64,000 bases of DNA from Lachnospiraceae bacterium (GCA_017405805.1 JAFQZU010000034.1:1-64000); one strand, 5' to 3'. Counted from the stretch's first letter, positions 43,836-53,059 are shown. The notes: generated from the letters alone by a model not told the origin. A program made the numbers and translations.

Positions 43836-45476
43836 ATGTCAAAGAAAAACGAAACCTCACCAGTGGAACAGTTCACCGTGGGCAAAAACCCCATCTCCAC
43901 CATCGCCGTGATCGTAGTGATCGCCTTTATGGTGATCGCGGCCTTTGTCACGAGCGCGGACACGGTCCAGCAGACCTTCTGGTCCCTGATCCCGCCCATC
44001 ATCGCGATCGCGCTGGCCCTGATCACCAAGGAGGTGTACAGCTCACTCTTTATCGGAATTCTTTCCGGTGCGCTTCTGTTCTCCGGCTACAGCTTCGAGG
44101 GGACGCTGAGCCACATGTTCAACGACGGCTTTATCTCCGTCCTGTCCGATTCTTATAATGTAGGTATCCTGATCTTCCTGGTCATCCTGGGCATCGTCGT
44201 GCAGCTGATGAACCGGACCGGCGGAAGCGCCGCTTTCGGCGACTGGGCTTCCCGCAGGATCAAGACAAGAGAAGGTGCTCAGCTGGCCACCATCGGCCTC
44301 GGATGCCTGATCTTCATCGACGACTACTTCAACTGCCTGACCGTGGGCAGCGTCATGCGCCCCGTCACGGACAAGCACAAGATCTCCCGCGCCAAGCTCG
44401 CTTATCTGATCGATGCGACTGCGGCGCCCGTCTGCATCATCGCGCCGATCTCCTCCTGGGCGGCGGCGGTCTCCGGCTTTGTCGACGGAGAGAACGGACT
44501 GAGCCTGTTCGTAAAGGCCATTCCTTATAACTATTACGCACTGTTCACCATCGTCATGATGGTCTGCCTGGTCCTTCTCAAGATCGAGTACGGCCCCATG
44601 GCAAAACACGAATACAACGCCATCCACAACGGCGACCTGTTCACCTCCGGCGACCGCCCCTACGACAACGCGGCGGAAGTCGCCATCAACAAGAACGGCA
44701 AGGTCATCGACATGCTCTTCCCCATCATCTCCCTGGTCATCGGCTGCGTGATCGGCATGATCTATACGGGCGGATTTTTTGACGGGGAAACTTTCGTCAA
44801 CTCCTTCGCCAACAGCGACGCCTCTGTCGGCCTGGTACTTGGCTCCTTCTGCGCGCTGATCCTCACGATCTGCTTCTACATGATCCGCCGGGTCATCTCC
44901 TTCAAGGACATCATGGACTGCGTGCCGGACGGCTTCAAACAGATGGTTCCCGCCATCCTAATCCTGACCTTCGCCTGGACCCTGAAGGCAATGACCGACA
45001 GCCTGGGCGCCAAGGAATACGTCGCGGGCATCGTGCAGAACAGCGCGACCGGCTTCGTGAGCCTCCTTCCCTTCATCGTATTTGTCATCGCGGTAGGCCT
45101 TTCCTTCGCGACCGGCACTTCCTGGGGCACCTTCGGCATCCTGATCCCGATCGTAGTTTCCTGCTTCCAGGGAACTGACTACACTATGATGATCATCGCC
45201 ATGTCCGCCTGCATGGCCGGCGCGGTCTGCGGCGACCACTGCTCGCCCATCTCGGATACGACCATCATGTCGTCTGCGGGCGCCCAGTCCAACCACCTGA
45301 ACCACGTGTCCACGCAGATCCCTTACGCGATGACCTGCGCCGTGATCTCGGCCATCACTTACATCATCGCGGGCTTCGTGAAGAATGTCTGGATCAGCCT
45401 GATCCTGGGTCTGGTGATCCTGTTTGCGGCCATGTTCTTCCTCTCCAAGCGGAGCGCAAAAGCAGGCAAGGCATGA
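43836..45476 (+). CDS. NhaC-family Na+/H+ antiporter-like transporter
   Basis: A 546-residue integral membrane protein of the NhaC family with about 12-13 helices. Notable stretches are GLGCLIFIDDYFNCLTVG (an acidic pair in a helix, typical of NhaC), KLAYLIDATAAPVCIIAPISSW, and the C-terminal GDHCSPISDTTIMSSAGA. These match the tetracycline/malate/arginine-type branch of the family rather than a pure sodium-proton antiporter, so an amino-acid or dicarboxylate substrate remains possible. It is monocistronic: a promoter lies upstream and a long perfect hairpin follows 18 bp after the stop. Confidence 0.87.
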   Translation: MSKKNETSPVEQFTVGKNPISTIAVIVVIAFMVIAAFVTSADTVQQTFWSLIPPIIAIALALITKEVYSSLFIGILSGALLFSGYSFEGTLSHMFNDGFISVLSDSYNVGILIFLVILGIVVQLMNRTGGSAAFGDWASRRIKTREGAQLATIGLGCLIFIDDYFNCLTVGSVMRPVTDKHKISRAKLAYLIDATAAPVCIIAPISSWAAAVSGFVDGENGLSLFVKAIPYNYYALFTIVMMVCLVLLKIEYGPMAKHEYNAIHNGDLFTSGDRPYDNAAEVAINKNGKVIDMLFPIISLVIGCVIGMIYTGGFFDGETFVNSFANSDASVGLVLGSFCALILTICFYMIRRVISFKDIMDCVPDGFKQMVPAILILTFAWTLKAMTDSLGAKEYVAGIVQNSATGFVSLLPFIVFVIAVGLSFATGTSWGTFGILIPIVVSCFQGTDYTMMIIAMSACMAGAVCGDHCSPISDTTIMSSAGAQSNHLNHVSTQIPYAMTCAVISAITYIIAGFVKNVWISLILGLVILFAAMFFLSKRSAKAGKA

Positions 45477-45494
45477 GGAAACGATAATTAAAAA

Positions 45495-45573
45495 TACAGC
45501 CGTGTATAAGCACCTTGGGCGCGCAAGCGGAGCTTGCTAAAAAGCCCTGCGGATGCTTATACACGGCTGTTTT
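45495..45573 (+). repeat. Nested-hairpin repeat, copy a (also terminator-like)
   Basis: A perfect 16-bp outer stem (ACAGCCGTGTATAAGC at 45495-45510 pairs with 45554-45569) encloses GGGC/GCCC and then GCAAGC/GCTTGC, and is followed by TTTT. The same nested structure occurs at 49252 and 49691 with nearly identical sequence. This copy can terminate the NhaC-family gene. Confidence 0.9.
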
Positions 45574-45582
45574 GCTGTTTCT

Positions 45583-45911
45583 CCTTGCCGACCGTCCAAA
45601 CATTGATGTTGGAAGATCTCTCTCAATATAGATCAGCAGACAAATTACCCCATCTTCTACGATTAGTCTGCCCAAATCCCTTATGTCAGAAAGGAAAATC
45701 TATAAAGAAGCGGATCATTGAACTCATAATCTTTCTTTCGTCCGCCGCGAAATGGCAAGATCAGAGTCGTGAGGGCTGGTTTTGGCGGACAAAAAATGAT
45801 GAAGTTTCAATCTCGTCCGCTTACATGCTGGGAAAGGCAAAATTGATCGAAATTTGAGCGGATGATACGGATAGAAATGAACAAATAATCTGCTCCTGCC
45901 CATATCCCTGT
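45583..45911 (+). repeat. Interspersed repeat R, copy R1 (four 36-bp inverted-repeat units)
   Basis: Four units of exactly 36 bp begin with GC(A/G)GA and end with TC(T/C)GC: 45636-45671, 45710-45745, 45785-45820 and 45858-45893. Unit starts are spaced 74, 75 and 73 bp. Between copies R1, R2 and R3 most of the whole 300 bp is alike, but within one copy the four units share only their ends. The remaining stretch 45912-46295 is AT-rich and shows no gene, only an alternating-TA tract near 46090. Confidence 0.85.
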
Positions 45912-46295
45912 GAATCATAGTTACGCGCTACTCTTTTCTGACCATAATATACGTACTTCCTTGAGTTCTCAATTCCTCTACACTCTTCCTCCTTCTCAAT
46001 CTGAAAAACTGCCAGTCCGGGCTCAAAATGACACAAACTGCATTGAACAGGACGAAACGCCACACGGATGCAAGCTCCGCATTTGTTTGATATATATATA
46101 TATATGATATAGTTTTACTTGATAGTATTTGAGATTTGTAAGACAGAAAAGATATTTACTACTTGGAGATATGGGGAAAAACCTGTCACATGGAGATGTG
46201 CTTAATTTAAGCATAATATGACAGCCGTGCATAATCTTGTTTTTATAGCATATGTATACATGCGTTTAGTTCATTCATAATAAGCAGGAGGCAAA

Positions 46296-49226
46296 ATGAA
46301 AAAGCAAAGTTTATTATCTGCAATCTTAGTCAGTATTCTTGTAGTAAGCAATCTTACGCCCGCTTTTTCTGCTATGGCTGCCGAAACGACCGAGGCGGTT
46401 CCTGAAATGGAGGAGAACTCTGAAATCTTAGAGGCTGGTGAAGCGGAAGAGCCCGAAGAAGAACTGCCTGTGAACGAAACCGATGAACCGGAAGAAGTAG
46501 CGGCAACGGACGAAACCGATGAACCCGAAGATGTGTCGGCTTTAGACGTAACCGATGAGCCGGAAGAAATGCCGGCTGCGAACGATACTGATGAACCGGA
46601 AGAAATGCCGGCTGCGAACGATACTGATGAACCGGAAGAAATGCCGACTACGGACGATACTGATGAACTGAGAGAAGTGCCGGCCACGGCTGAAACTGAC
46701 AAACAGGAAGAAGTGCCGGCTCCGGGAACAGACATAGAAACGGAAGAAGGCCGGTCTCCTGCGCAGGAAGTCCAAGATGTTCTGTATTATTGGGGCATTA
46801 ATAAAGACGGCGAGCTTCGAATCAGCAGCAAGGAACTGCCGCAGGAATATATCGGCGGAGCAGTGCTTCCTGATTCAAGAATACGAAATCCATGGGTCGA
46901 TGAAGGCGAGGATATCTCGTCTATAGTAGTAGGCGGAGAAGGGGATATCGTCGTTGTCGACAATGTCCGCGGCTTGTTTGGTGGAATGATGGAAATGGAA
47001 ATTACACCTTACCCTTTTTATCCCAATGTAATTTCCATTGACCTCACATATCTGGATACCTCCAATGTGACAGATATGAGCGGCATGTTTTCCTACTGCC
47101 CCAATCTGACAGATCTGACTCTCGGAGATATGGATACTTCCAATGTGGAGAATATGAGTGAAATGTTCTTTGGCTGCTCTTCCCTGACATCTCTGGATGT
47201 AAGCAGCTTTAATACATCGAGCGTAAAGAGCATGTCCTTTATGTTCGCTCGCTGCCGCGCATTGGAGACACTTGATCTAAGCAGTTTTGATACTTCAAAT
47301 GTTCGGGGAACAGCTTACATGTTCTACCGCTGCAGCAATCTGAAGACACTTGACTTAAGTTCTTTCGATGTATCGAATGTGGACTCTATGCAATATATGT
47401 TTTCTGACTGCTCTGCCCTCACCTCACTGGACATCAGCGGATGGAATGCTTCCAAAGTAAAGAACGTATACTACTTATTCAATAACTGCTCCAGCCTGAC
47501 AGATCTGGACACAGCAGTTTTCACTTCTTACGACATAACGGACACACAATATATGTTTTCCAATTGTCAGAAGCTGCGCACTCTGGATCTTAGCAGTTTC
47601 CACACATCGAACGTAACAAACATGAAGGAAATGTTCAGTTACTGCAGTAACCTTATCGCACTGGATCTTAGCAGTTTTGACACATCCAATGTAACGGACA
47701 TGGAGGGCATGTTCAGCTACTGCAGCAGGCTGCCCTCATTGGACCTGGGGCATTTCGATACATCCAGTGTTGTGAATATGAGGCGGATGTTCTACGAATG
47801 CCGGGGACTGACAAGCCTCGATGTCAGCAATTTCGATACCTCCAAAACCACAAATATGCGAGCCATGTTCTATTACTGCTGCACTCTTCCGGAACTGGAC
47901 GTCACGAACTTTGACACATCCAATGTTACAGATTTCGCTTACATGTTTGCCTGCTTACATGTACTCCCGAGGATTGATCTGAGCAGTTTTGACATGGCGA
48001 AGGGAACCAGTGTCGACGGGTTCTTTACCGGCTGCAAGGTGCTGTCCGGGATCATCTCACCTGTTTCAGTCCCCCGTTACTATCCGGTAAAGCTGACAAA
48101 AACCTTCCGGGATATTGCAGACGGGACGGAATATAAGACGTTGCCAGCTGGAAATCTAACGCTGGAGCCCATTAGGGTGACAGGCATTATACTGAACAGA
48201 CCAACGCTTACACTTTCCATGGGAGGTTCTGCTCAGCTTAAGCCTATAGTGACCCCGTCCAGCGCCCCCGATAAGGAAGTCATCTGGTCGACTTCCGATA
48301 AACTTGTTGCTTCAGTCACTTCCGATGGCATCGTAAAAGCAACCGGCGGCGGACGTGCAGTCATTACAGCCACGACAAAAGAAGGCGGCCTGAAGGCGAC
48401 CTGTACTGTTACTGTCAATAATCTTCCAGCTCCGATACTGAAATCTGCCGCCTGTGTATACGGCGGTGTCAGGATCACCTGGGACAAAGTCAACGGGGCA
48501 AGGATGTACCGCGTTTACCGCAAAGAGCCCGGCGGCAAATGGCAGACCATCGCACACACCCCGGGCACTTACTCTACCGATGTAACTGCCGTCTCCGGCA
48601 AAACATATATTTACACAGCGCGGTGCCTGTCACGTGACGAGAGTTTCTCCGTCAGCCCCTATGATGCCAACGGCCTTCGCATCACCTATATCGAAACGCC
48701 GGAGATCATTTCAGGTACCAGCGTCCTCGGTGGAATACAGCTGAAATGGAACAAGCCAAACGGCGCGGTACGCTTCCGTGTCTACCGCAGGAATCAGTCC
48801 GGAGCATGGGCCTGGCTTGCAGATACGACAGGCACAACTTATACGGACAAGACCACAGCTTCAGGCTATGCTTATACTTACACAGTCCGCTGCATGGAGG
48901 CGGACGGCAAGTCCTATGCAAGTTCCTTCAACCATGAAGGCACGACGGTTCTGTATATCGCGGCGCCGGAACTGGTCTCCGCCGTAAAAGTCACCGGCGG
49001 CGTAAAGGTGACATGGAAGAAACCGGCAGGCGCCGTAAACTTCAGGGTCTACCGCAAGAGCGGCACAGAAAGCTGGGAGATCCTGGCGGACACCACCTCT
49101 CTTACCTATACCGATCAGAGTGTCCGCAGCGGAACGACCTACACCTATACCGTCCGCTGTATTCGAAGTGATGGGAAGAAATCTGTCAGTATGTATGACT
49201 ACAATGGGAAGACTGTCAAGTACTGA
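46296..49226 (+). CDS. BspA-like leucine-rich-repeat surface protein
   Basis: A 976-residue secreted protein. A signal peptide (about 1-28, ending near AMAAET) is followed by an acidic region (about 30-150) with 12-residue repeats such as DEPEEMPAANDT. Thirteen BspA/DUF285-type repeats of about 24 residues then run from roughly 245 to 560 (consensus LDLSSFDTSNVTDMxxMFxxCSxL). A Big_2 immunoglobulin-like domain follows (about 620-705), then three fibronectin-III-like repeats of about 88 residues to the C-terminus. No LPxTG motif or C-terminal anchor helix is seen, so attachment is unclear. AGGAGG precedes the ATG. The base composition is lower in G+C than neighbours. It is flanked by direct repeats and is probably an adhesin. 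Confidence 0.9.
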   Translation: MKKQSLLSAILVSILVVSNLTPAFSAMAAETTEAVPEMEENSEILEAGEAEEPEEELPVNETDEPEEVAATDETDEPEDVSALDVTDEPEEMPAANDTDEPEEMPAANDTDEPEEMPTTDDTDELREVPATAETDKQEEVPAPGTDIETEEGRSPAQEVQDVLYYWGINKDGELRISSKELPQEYIGGAVLPDSRIRNPWVDEGEDISSIVVGGEGDIVVVDNVRGLFGGMMEMEITPYPFYPNVISIDLTYLDTSNVTDMSGMFSYCPNLTDLTLGDMDTSNVENMSEMFFGCSSLTSLDVSSFNTSSVKSMSFMFARCRALETLDLSSFDTSNVRGTAYMFYRCSNLKTLDLSSFDVSNVDSMQYMFSDCSALTSLDISGWNASKVKNVYYLFNNCSSLTDLDTAVFTSYDITDTQYMFSNCQKLRTLDLSSFHTSNVTNMKEMFSYCSNLIALDLSSFDTSNVTDMEGMFSYCSRLPSLDLGHFDTSSVVNMRRMFYECRGLTSLDVSNFDTSKTTNMRAMFYYCCTLPELDVTNFDTSNVTDFAYMFACLHVLPRIDLSSFDMAKGTSVDGFFTGCKVLSGIISPVSVPRYYPVKLTKTFRDIADGTEYKTLPAGNLTLEPIRVTGIILNRPTLTLSMGGSAQLKPIVTPSSAPDKEVIWSTSDKLVASVTSDGIVKATGGGRAVITATTKEGGLKATCTVTVNNLPAPILKSAACVYGGVRITWDKVNGARMYRVYRKEPGGKWQTIAHTPGTYSTDVTAVSGKTYIYTARCLSRDESFSVSPYDANGLRITYIETPEIISGTSVLGGIQLKWNKPNGAVRFRVYRRNQSGAWAWLADTTGTTYTDKTTASGYAYTYTVRCMEADGKSYASSFNHEGTTVLYIAAPELVSAVKVTGGVKVTWKKPAGAVNFRVYRKSGTESWEILADTTSLTYTDQSVRSGTTYTYTVRCIRSDGKKSVSMYDYNGKTVKY
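46570..46641 (+). repeat. 36-bp in-frame tandem repeat inside the BspA-like gene
   Basis: Two identical 36-bp copies encode DEPEEMPAANDT twice; diverged copies continue on both sides from about 46480 to 46690. Being multiples of three, they can expand or shrink without frameshift. Confidence 0.85.
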
Positions 49227-49251
49227 GTTTCAAATTCAGGTATAATAATAA

Positions 49252-49328
49252 AGCCGTGTATAAGCACCTTGGGCGCGCAAGCGAAGCTTGCTGAAAAGCC
49301 CTGCAGATGCTTATACACGGCTGTTTTG
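49252..49328 (+). repeat. Nested-hairpin repeat, copy b
   Basis: Same nested hairpin as 45495-45573 (AGCCGTGTATAAGC paired with GCTTATACACGGCT, inner GCAAGCGAAGCTTGC), followed by TTTTG. It lies 25 bases after the BspA-like stop codon and can serve as its terminator. It is shared with copy c upstream for about 25 further bases. Confidence 0.9.
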
Positions 49329-49337
49329 TTTATTCAT

Positions 49338-49668
49338 CCTGCCGACCGCCCGTACATTGATGCAAGATGATTTCCCTCAATATAGCTAGGCAGACGAATT
49401 TCCTCATCTTCAATGATTAGTCTGCCCAAATTCCTTATGTCAGAAAGAAAAATCTATAAAGAAGCGGATCAATTAATTTATAACTATTCTTTCGTCCGCT
49501 GCAAAACGGCAAAATCCGGGTCGTGACCTCTATTTTGGGCAGTCGAAAATTGATGAAGCTGCAATCTCGTCCGCTTACAAGCTGGCAAAGAGCAAATATG
49601 ATCGAATTTTGAGCGGATGATACAGACAGAAATTGGCAAATTGTCTGCACCTACCCATATTCCTGGCT
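49338..49668 (+). repeat. Interspersed repeat R, copy R2
   Basis: Second copy of the element, in the same orientation as R1. The 36-bp units are 49390-49425, 49464-49499, 49539-49574 (left end changed to GCAGTC) and 49613-49648, with starts 74, 75 and 74 apart. It follows hairpin copy b directly, as R1 follows copy a. Confidence 0.85.
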
Positions 49669-49690
49669 TCCAATTCAGGCATAATCATTC

Positions 49691-49767
49691 AGCCGTGTAT
49701 AAGCACCTTGGGCGCGCAAGCGAAGCTTGCTGAAAAGCCCTGCGGCTGCTTATACACGGCTGTTTTG
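49691..49767 (-). repeat. Nested-hairpin repeat, copy c (terminator-like for the membrane protein gene)
   Basis: Third copy of the nested hairpin, with AGCCGTGTATAAGC at 49691-49704 pairing with 49748-49761. It comes 19 bases beyond the stop codon of the minus-strand membrane protein gene, so it can terminate that transcript. Its two arms are nearly symmetric so it can act on both strands. Confidence 0.85.
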
Positions 49768-49785
49768 TATTTTCCTTTTTCCTTT

Positions 49786-50961
49786 TTAATGCAGCCAGGA
49801 AATACACGTGATAATTCCCGAAACGACGATGGTGCTGATCGTCATGGCCGCGACGTTCGGCACTGTTCCATGGATGAATTCAGGACGTCTGTCCTCGATC
49901 CAATGGGCGATCGGTGCACCGATAATGCCGCCGAGAATGCCGGACACCAGAATGATCGGCATCGTGGCTCCGTGAAGGAGGATGCAGGCGGGCGATGTGC
50001 AGACGACCGGGACATAGGTGCCGTACCAACCGCGCTCCTGATACCGGCCGGTATACAAAAAGACGCCCAGACCGCCGGCAATAAACTGCGAGAGGAGGAT
50101 CGCAGGAAGAGCATTTGCTCCGCCGGTAACGAGACTGGGATGGATCATCCAGTCAATGATCACGCCAACGATAACGAAGAGACCGGCAATATCACTGCCG
50201 TAGAACTGGGGTTCCGTGAAATCCGCGATCGTTCTGCGAAGGATCCAGAAAGGGCTCTTATAGTCGATCCCGGGATCATTGATGTTGTTCGTTTCCGGGA
50301 TCGGATTTTTCTTCATCCAGGGGAGAACACGGCAGACACAGCCTGCAATGCATCCTGCGATGACCATGCAAAGAACGTTGTTGGTTGCTCCGGGTATCCC
50401 CAGATTAGCCGTGGCGCTCGAGAGCCAGTAAGCGGTCGGTGTACATAAAAGTGCACCAAGAACGCTGGCTGTCAGGAGGTTTACAATTCCGGGACCGTAC
50501 ATCAGCATCATTGAAGGCGGAACACTGACAATGACGATGAAGGTGGGAATCCAGGTATTTCCGAGATCAAACAGGTGCATATACCCGAACAGATATTCCG
50601 TGAGAAGCAGCGCGAGGATCTGAGACGCAAAAACCCAGGGCCAGATATGCGCACTTCCGTAGCATATCTCAATTCCGGCGTATTTGGACTTTCTGGTGCT
50701 GAGAAACCATGCGAGGATCGCGCCGATAAAAAGGAATATGGTCGAGATCGGCCCCGCAAAGAACTCGGGTTCCGTCCAGTTGATCAGGAACCAGAGAACC
50801 TGATTCTGCGGAGAATGGATATTCTGTACAAGCGCGTCGTATGCCGCCGCGCCCAAAGGACCGTGAACCGCACTGAGAATAAAATATAAGGCGAAACCAA
50901 TGCCGATCGTTAGTGCCAAACCGGCCGGTGAGCCATATTTTTCATATTTTTTTTCTTCCAT
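49786..50961 (-). CDS. Polytopic membrane protein of unknown family
   Basis: A 391-residue integral membrane protein that I do not recognise. About ten hydrophobic segments are visible, with a charged loop near the middle (WMKKNPIPETNNINDPGIDYK, about residues 215-235). The halves on either side share a W(T)EPEFF/FTEPQFYG motif followed by a helix (residues about 63 and 240), suggesting an internal duplication with inverted or parallel repeats as in many transporters. The start at 50961 follows GAGGG. It lies 126 bp after the tandem nitrilase gene in the same direction, so it is probably the importer of that enzyme's substrate or exporter of its product. Confidence 0.75.
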   Translation of the reverse strand: MEEKKYEKYGSPAGLALTIGIGFALYFILSAVHGPLGAAAYDALVQNIHSPQNQVLWFLINWTEPEFFAGPISTIFLFIGAILAWFLSTRKSKYAGIEICYGSAHIWPWVFASQILALLLTEYLFGYMHLFDLGNTWIPTFIVIVSVPPSMMLMYGPGIVNLLTASVLGALLCTPTAYWLSSATANLGIPGATNNVLCMVIAGCIAGCVCRVLPWMKKNPIPETNNINDPGIDYKSPFWILRRTIADFTEPQFYGSDIAGLFVIVGVIIDWMIHPSLVTGGANALPAILLSQFIAGGLGVFLYTGRYQERGWYGTYVPVVCTSPACILLHGATMPIILVSGILGGIIGAPIAHWIEDRRPEFIHGTVPNVAAMTISTIVVSGIITCISWLH

Positions 50962-51087
50962 CTGATTTCCCTCTCTTATTAAAGACATCTGCCGAAAAAA
51001 ACGAGGAGTTCCTGCCCCCCGGCAGAAGGATGTTCTGCCGGGGAGAGAAAGGGGGAGGCCGGAATTACCGGCTATTTCGGAATCCTC

Positions 51088-52890
51088 TTATTTGAAGAAG
51101 TCATACACGGGTGCTTTGGGATCTACGATCACGTCATACATAATCGGGTGACGCATGCAGACCAGATCTTTTCTGCGGACCACATTGGTGGGATAGACAG
51201 AGTCGGGGGAATTGGAATTGTCCATCGTGATACTGATGATGCCTTCATCCGCTGCGCCCATGATCTTCTCGTTTCTGGGGAACAGGAAGGTATCGGGATG
51301 GAAGATTCCGCTGCGGCCGAAGCAGCCGTCTTCTGTGGTATTGGCAAACAGCGAATAGACGTTGTTCTCGCCGCCGCGCACTCTCCACAGATGCCAGTGG
51401 ATCGTGCTGAAGCCCATCGGGATCGGATAGTTGTGCCAGTTCTTCGTGCCTTTGAGGCCATAAGGCTTCGAGGTCTTCATGGCAGAAGGGAAGCAGATCA
51501 GGTCACAGCCCTGCAGGGCAAGAAGTCTTCCGGGCTCCGGGAACTCCGCATCATGACCGATCAGGATACCGACTCTGCCGACAGGCGTGTTGAAGTGCGG
51601 GAAGCCGAGATCGCCGGGGGCCGCCCAGGCTTTGTCCTTCTCCGCCACATGCATCTGTCTGTATTTTCCCGCAAGGCCTTCGGGACCTGTCAGAATTGCC
51701 GTGTTGTAAAGAGCATCGCCGTCCTTCTCCACCATGCCCGCAACGATGTAGATATGGTTCTTCATGGAAATGTCGATGATCTTGTAAACGGAATCGCCTT
51801 CCGCGGACTCTGCGAGCTTGGCTGCGGAAGCTGCGTCTACGGCGCCGGTCAGCATAAGCTCGGGGAATACGATGAGCTCACTGCCGGAAGCAGCTGCCTG
51901 TGCGGCTTTCTCTGCGATGATAGCGATATTGGCCTCTACATCGCCCTTGACAGGATTGACCTGCGCGACGGAGACGACAGATTTCTTTCCGGGCGGAAGC
52001 GGATCATATCCGTAAAGCGAATGGAAATCAAGCGGATTCCACAGATAGGTATTGTGCATGATATCCATATACTCTTTCGGGCGGCGCTCGAGGATCTTAT
52101 TGCCGCTGCCCTCGAAATCTTTCTTTCTCGCCTTCTCGATATCGACTTCCGCATACATGATGGGAGCCGTATCTTCATAAGCAGCGATCGTGCCGTCGGG
52201 GTTGATCAGCACGCTGCCGCCGCCAAACTGCACGGTGCGCTCAAGACCGTTTCTGTTGGACTCGAGGATGTAAACGCCGTTGTCATAGGCACGGGTAAGC
52301 CAGTAAGGGGCAGGCGTTTTCTCGGCCAGCCAGTTGCTGATGTGAACGATGATATCCGCCGCGCGCAGACCCTGAAGCCTTGCGGTCTCAATGAAGTGGA
52401 TATCCATGCAGATGGAGATACCGATGTTTCCGATCGGCGTCTCAAAGACCATGAAATCATGGTCTCCTTCTTTCGCCCACTTAGGCTCTGCGATATACTG
52501 GTGGTTCTTTCTGTGAACGCCTACGATTCCGTCGGGACCGATCAGCGCTGCAGAGTTGTAATAAATATCTGTCTCGGGATCCACTTCCGGCATGCCGACG
52601 ACGATGTAGCAGCCGTATTTTGACGCGATTGCCTGGAAACGATCCGTGGTCTTACCGGGGATGGTCTCGACATAAGGGGCAACTTCCGCACGATTGTACC
52701 AGCAGTAACCGGTCGTGGACATCTCGGGAGTTGCAATCAGCTTCGCGCCGTTTTTCGCAGCTTCTTCTACCAGAGCGACCTGCTCTGACACATTGCGTTC
52801 CACTTCTCCAAGCTTCGGGTCTACCGTCAGGGCTGCCACTTTGTACTTGGTGAATTCGGGCTTCTTAGCGCTTCCTACCTGAATGTTCAT
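51088..52890 (-). CDS. Tandem nitrilase-superfamily protein with inactive second domain
   Basis: A 600-residue protein made of two carbon-nitrogen hydrolase domains. The first (about 15-280) has the complete triad: Glu56 in ATPEMSTTGY, Lys128 in HRKNHQ and Cys161 in SICMDIHF. The second (about 305-590) keeps Glu344 in VFPELMLTG but has Gln412 where Lys is expected (KYRQMHV) and Gly445 where the nucleophilic Cys is expected (LIGHDAEFPE). It should therefore hydrolyse an amide or nitrile in the first domain only. AAGGAGG precedes the ATG at 52890. It is divergent from a histidine kinase with an amide-receptor-like domain and is followed by a membrane protein gene. Confidence 0.9.
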   Translation of the reverse strand: MNIQVGSAKKPEFTKYKVAALTVDPKLGEVERNVSEQVALVEEAAKNGAKLIATPEMSTTGYCWYNRAEVAPYVETIPGKTTDRFQAIASKYGCYIVVGMPEVDPETDIYYNSAALIGPDGIVGVHRKNHQYIAEPKWAKEGDHDFMVFETPIGNIGISICMDIHFIETARLQGLRAADIIVHISNWLAEKTPAPYWLTRAYDNGVYILESNRNGLERTVQFGGGSVLINPDGTIAAYEDTAPIMYAEVDIEKARKKDFEGSGNKILERRPKEYMDIMHNTYLWNPLDFHSLYGYDPLPPGKKSVVSVAQVNPVKGDVEANIAIIAEKAAQAAASGSELIVFPELMLTGAVDAASAAKLAESAEGDSVYKIIDISMKNHIYIVAGMVEKDGDALYNTAILTGPEGLAGKYRQMHVAEKDKAWAAPGDLGFPHFNTPVGRVGILIGHDAEFPEPGRLLALQGCDLICFPSAMKTSKPYGLKGTKNWHNYPIPMGFSTIHWHLWRVRGGENNVYSLFANTTEDGCFGRSGIFHPDTFLFPRNEKIMGAADEGIISITMDNSNSPDSVYPTNVVRRKDLVCMRHPIMYDVIVDPKAPVYDFFK

Positions 52891-52966
52891 GCTTCTTCCT
52901 CCTTTTTTATAAAAAAGCGAACGAAATATGGTACATTTGTCAGATAACACTGACCTTACGCCCACG

Positions 52967-52972
52967 ATTATA
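52967..52972 (-). promoter_or_regulatory. Candidate -10 element for the tandem nitrilase operon
   Basis: On the minus strand TATAAT lies about 77 bases before the nitrilase ATG. The -35 region (TTTGGA-like) is poor, consistent with an activated promoter. Confidence 0.45.
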
Positions 52973-53031
52973 TGAAAAATTAACGCTCTCCAAACAGGTA
53001 TTTTTTTTGTCGGGTCACAGTAAAATATTTG

Positions 53032-53059
53032 TCTATTATGAAATCTCGGACATAATAGA
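53032..53059. promoter_or_regulatory. Inverted repeat in the nitrilase-kinase divergent region
   Basis: TCTATTATG and CATAATAGA form a perfect 9-bp dyad with a 10-base centre. A TATAAT for the kinase gene begins 13 bases downstream (53072-53077), so the dyad covers its -35 region and lies 60 bp upstream of the nitrilase -10. It is a good candidate operator for the AraC-type response regulator. Confidence 0.5.

Noticed and set aside
45562-45600. A possible fifth 36-bp unit upstream of R1
   Set aside because: At the expected position the ends do not match GCRGA/TCYGC in R1 or R2, and R3 has no equivalent.
45583-45911. 36-bp units at a 74-bp period resembling a CRISPR array
   Set aside because: Unit interiors are not alike within a copy, the supposed spacers are conserved between the three copies, and no cas gene is present. 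This is the opposite of the CRISPR pattern.
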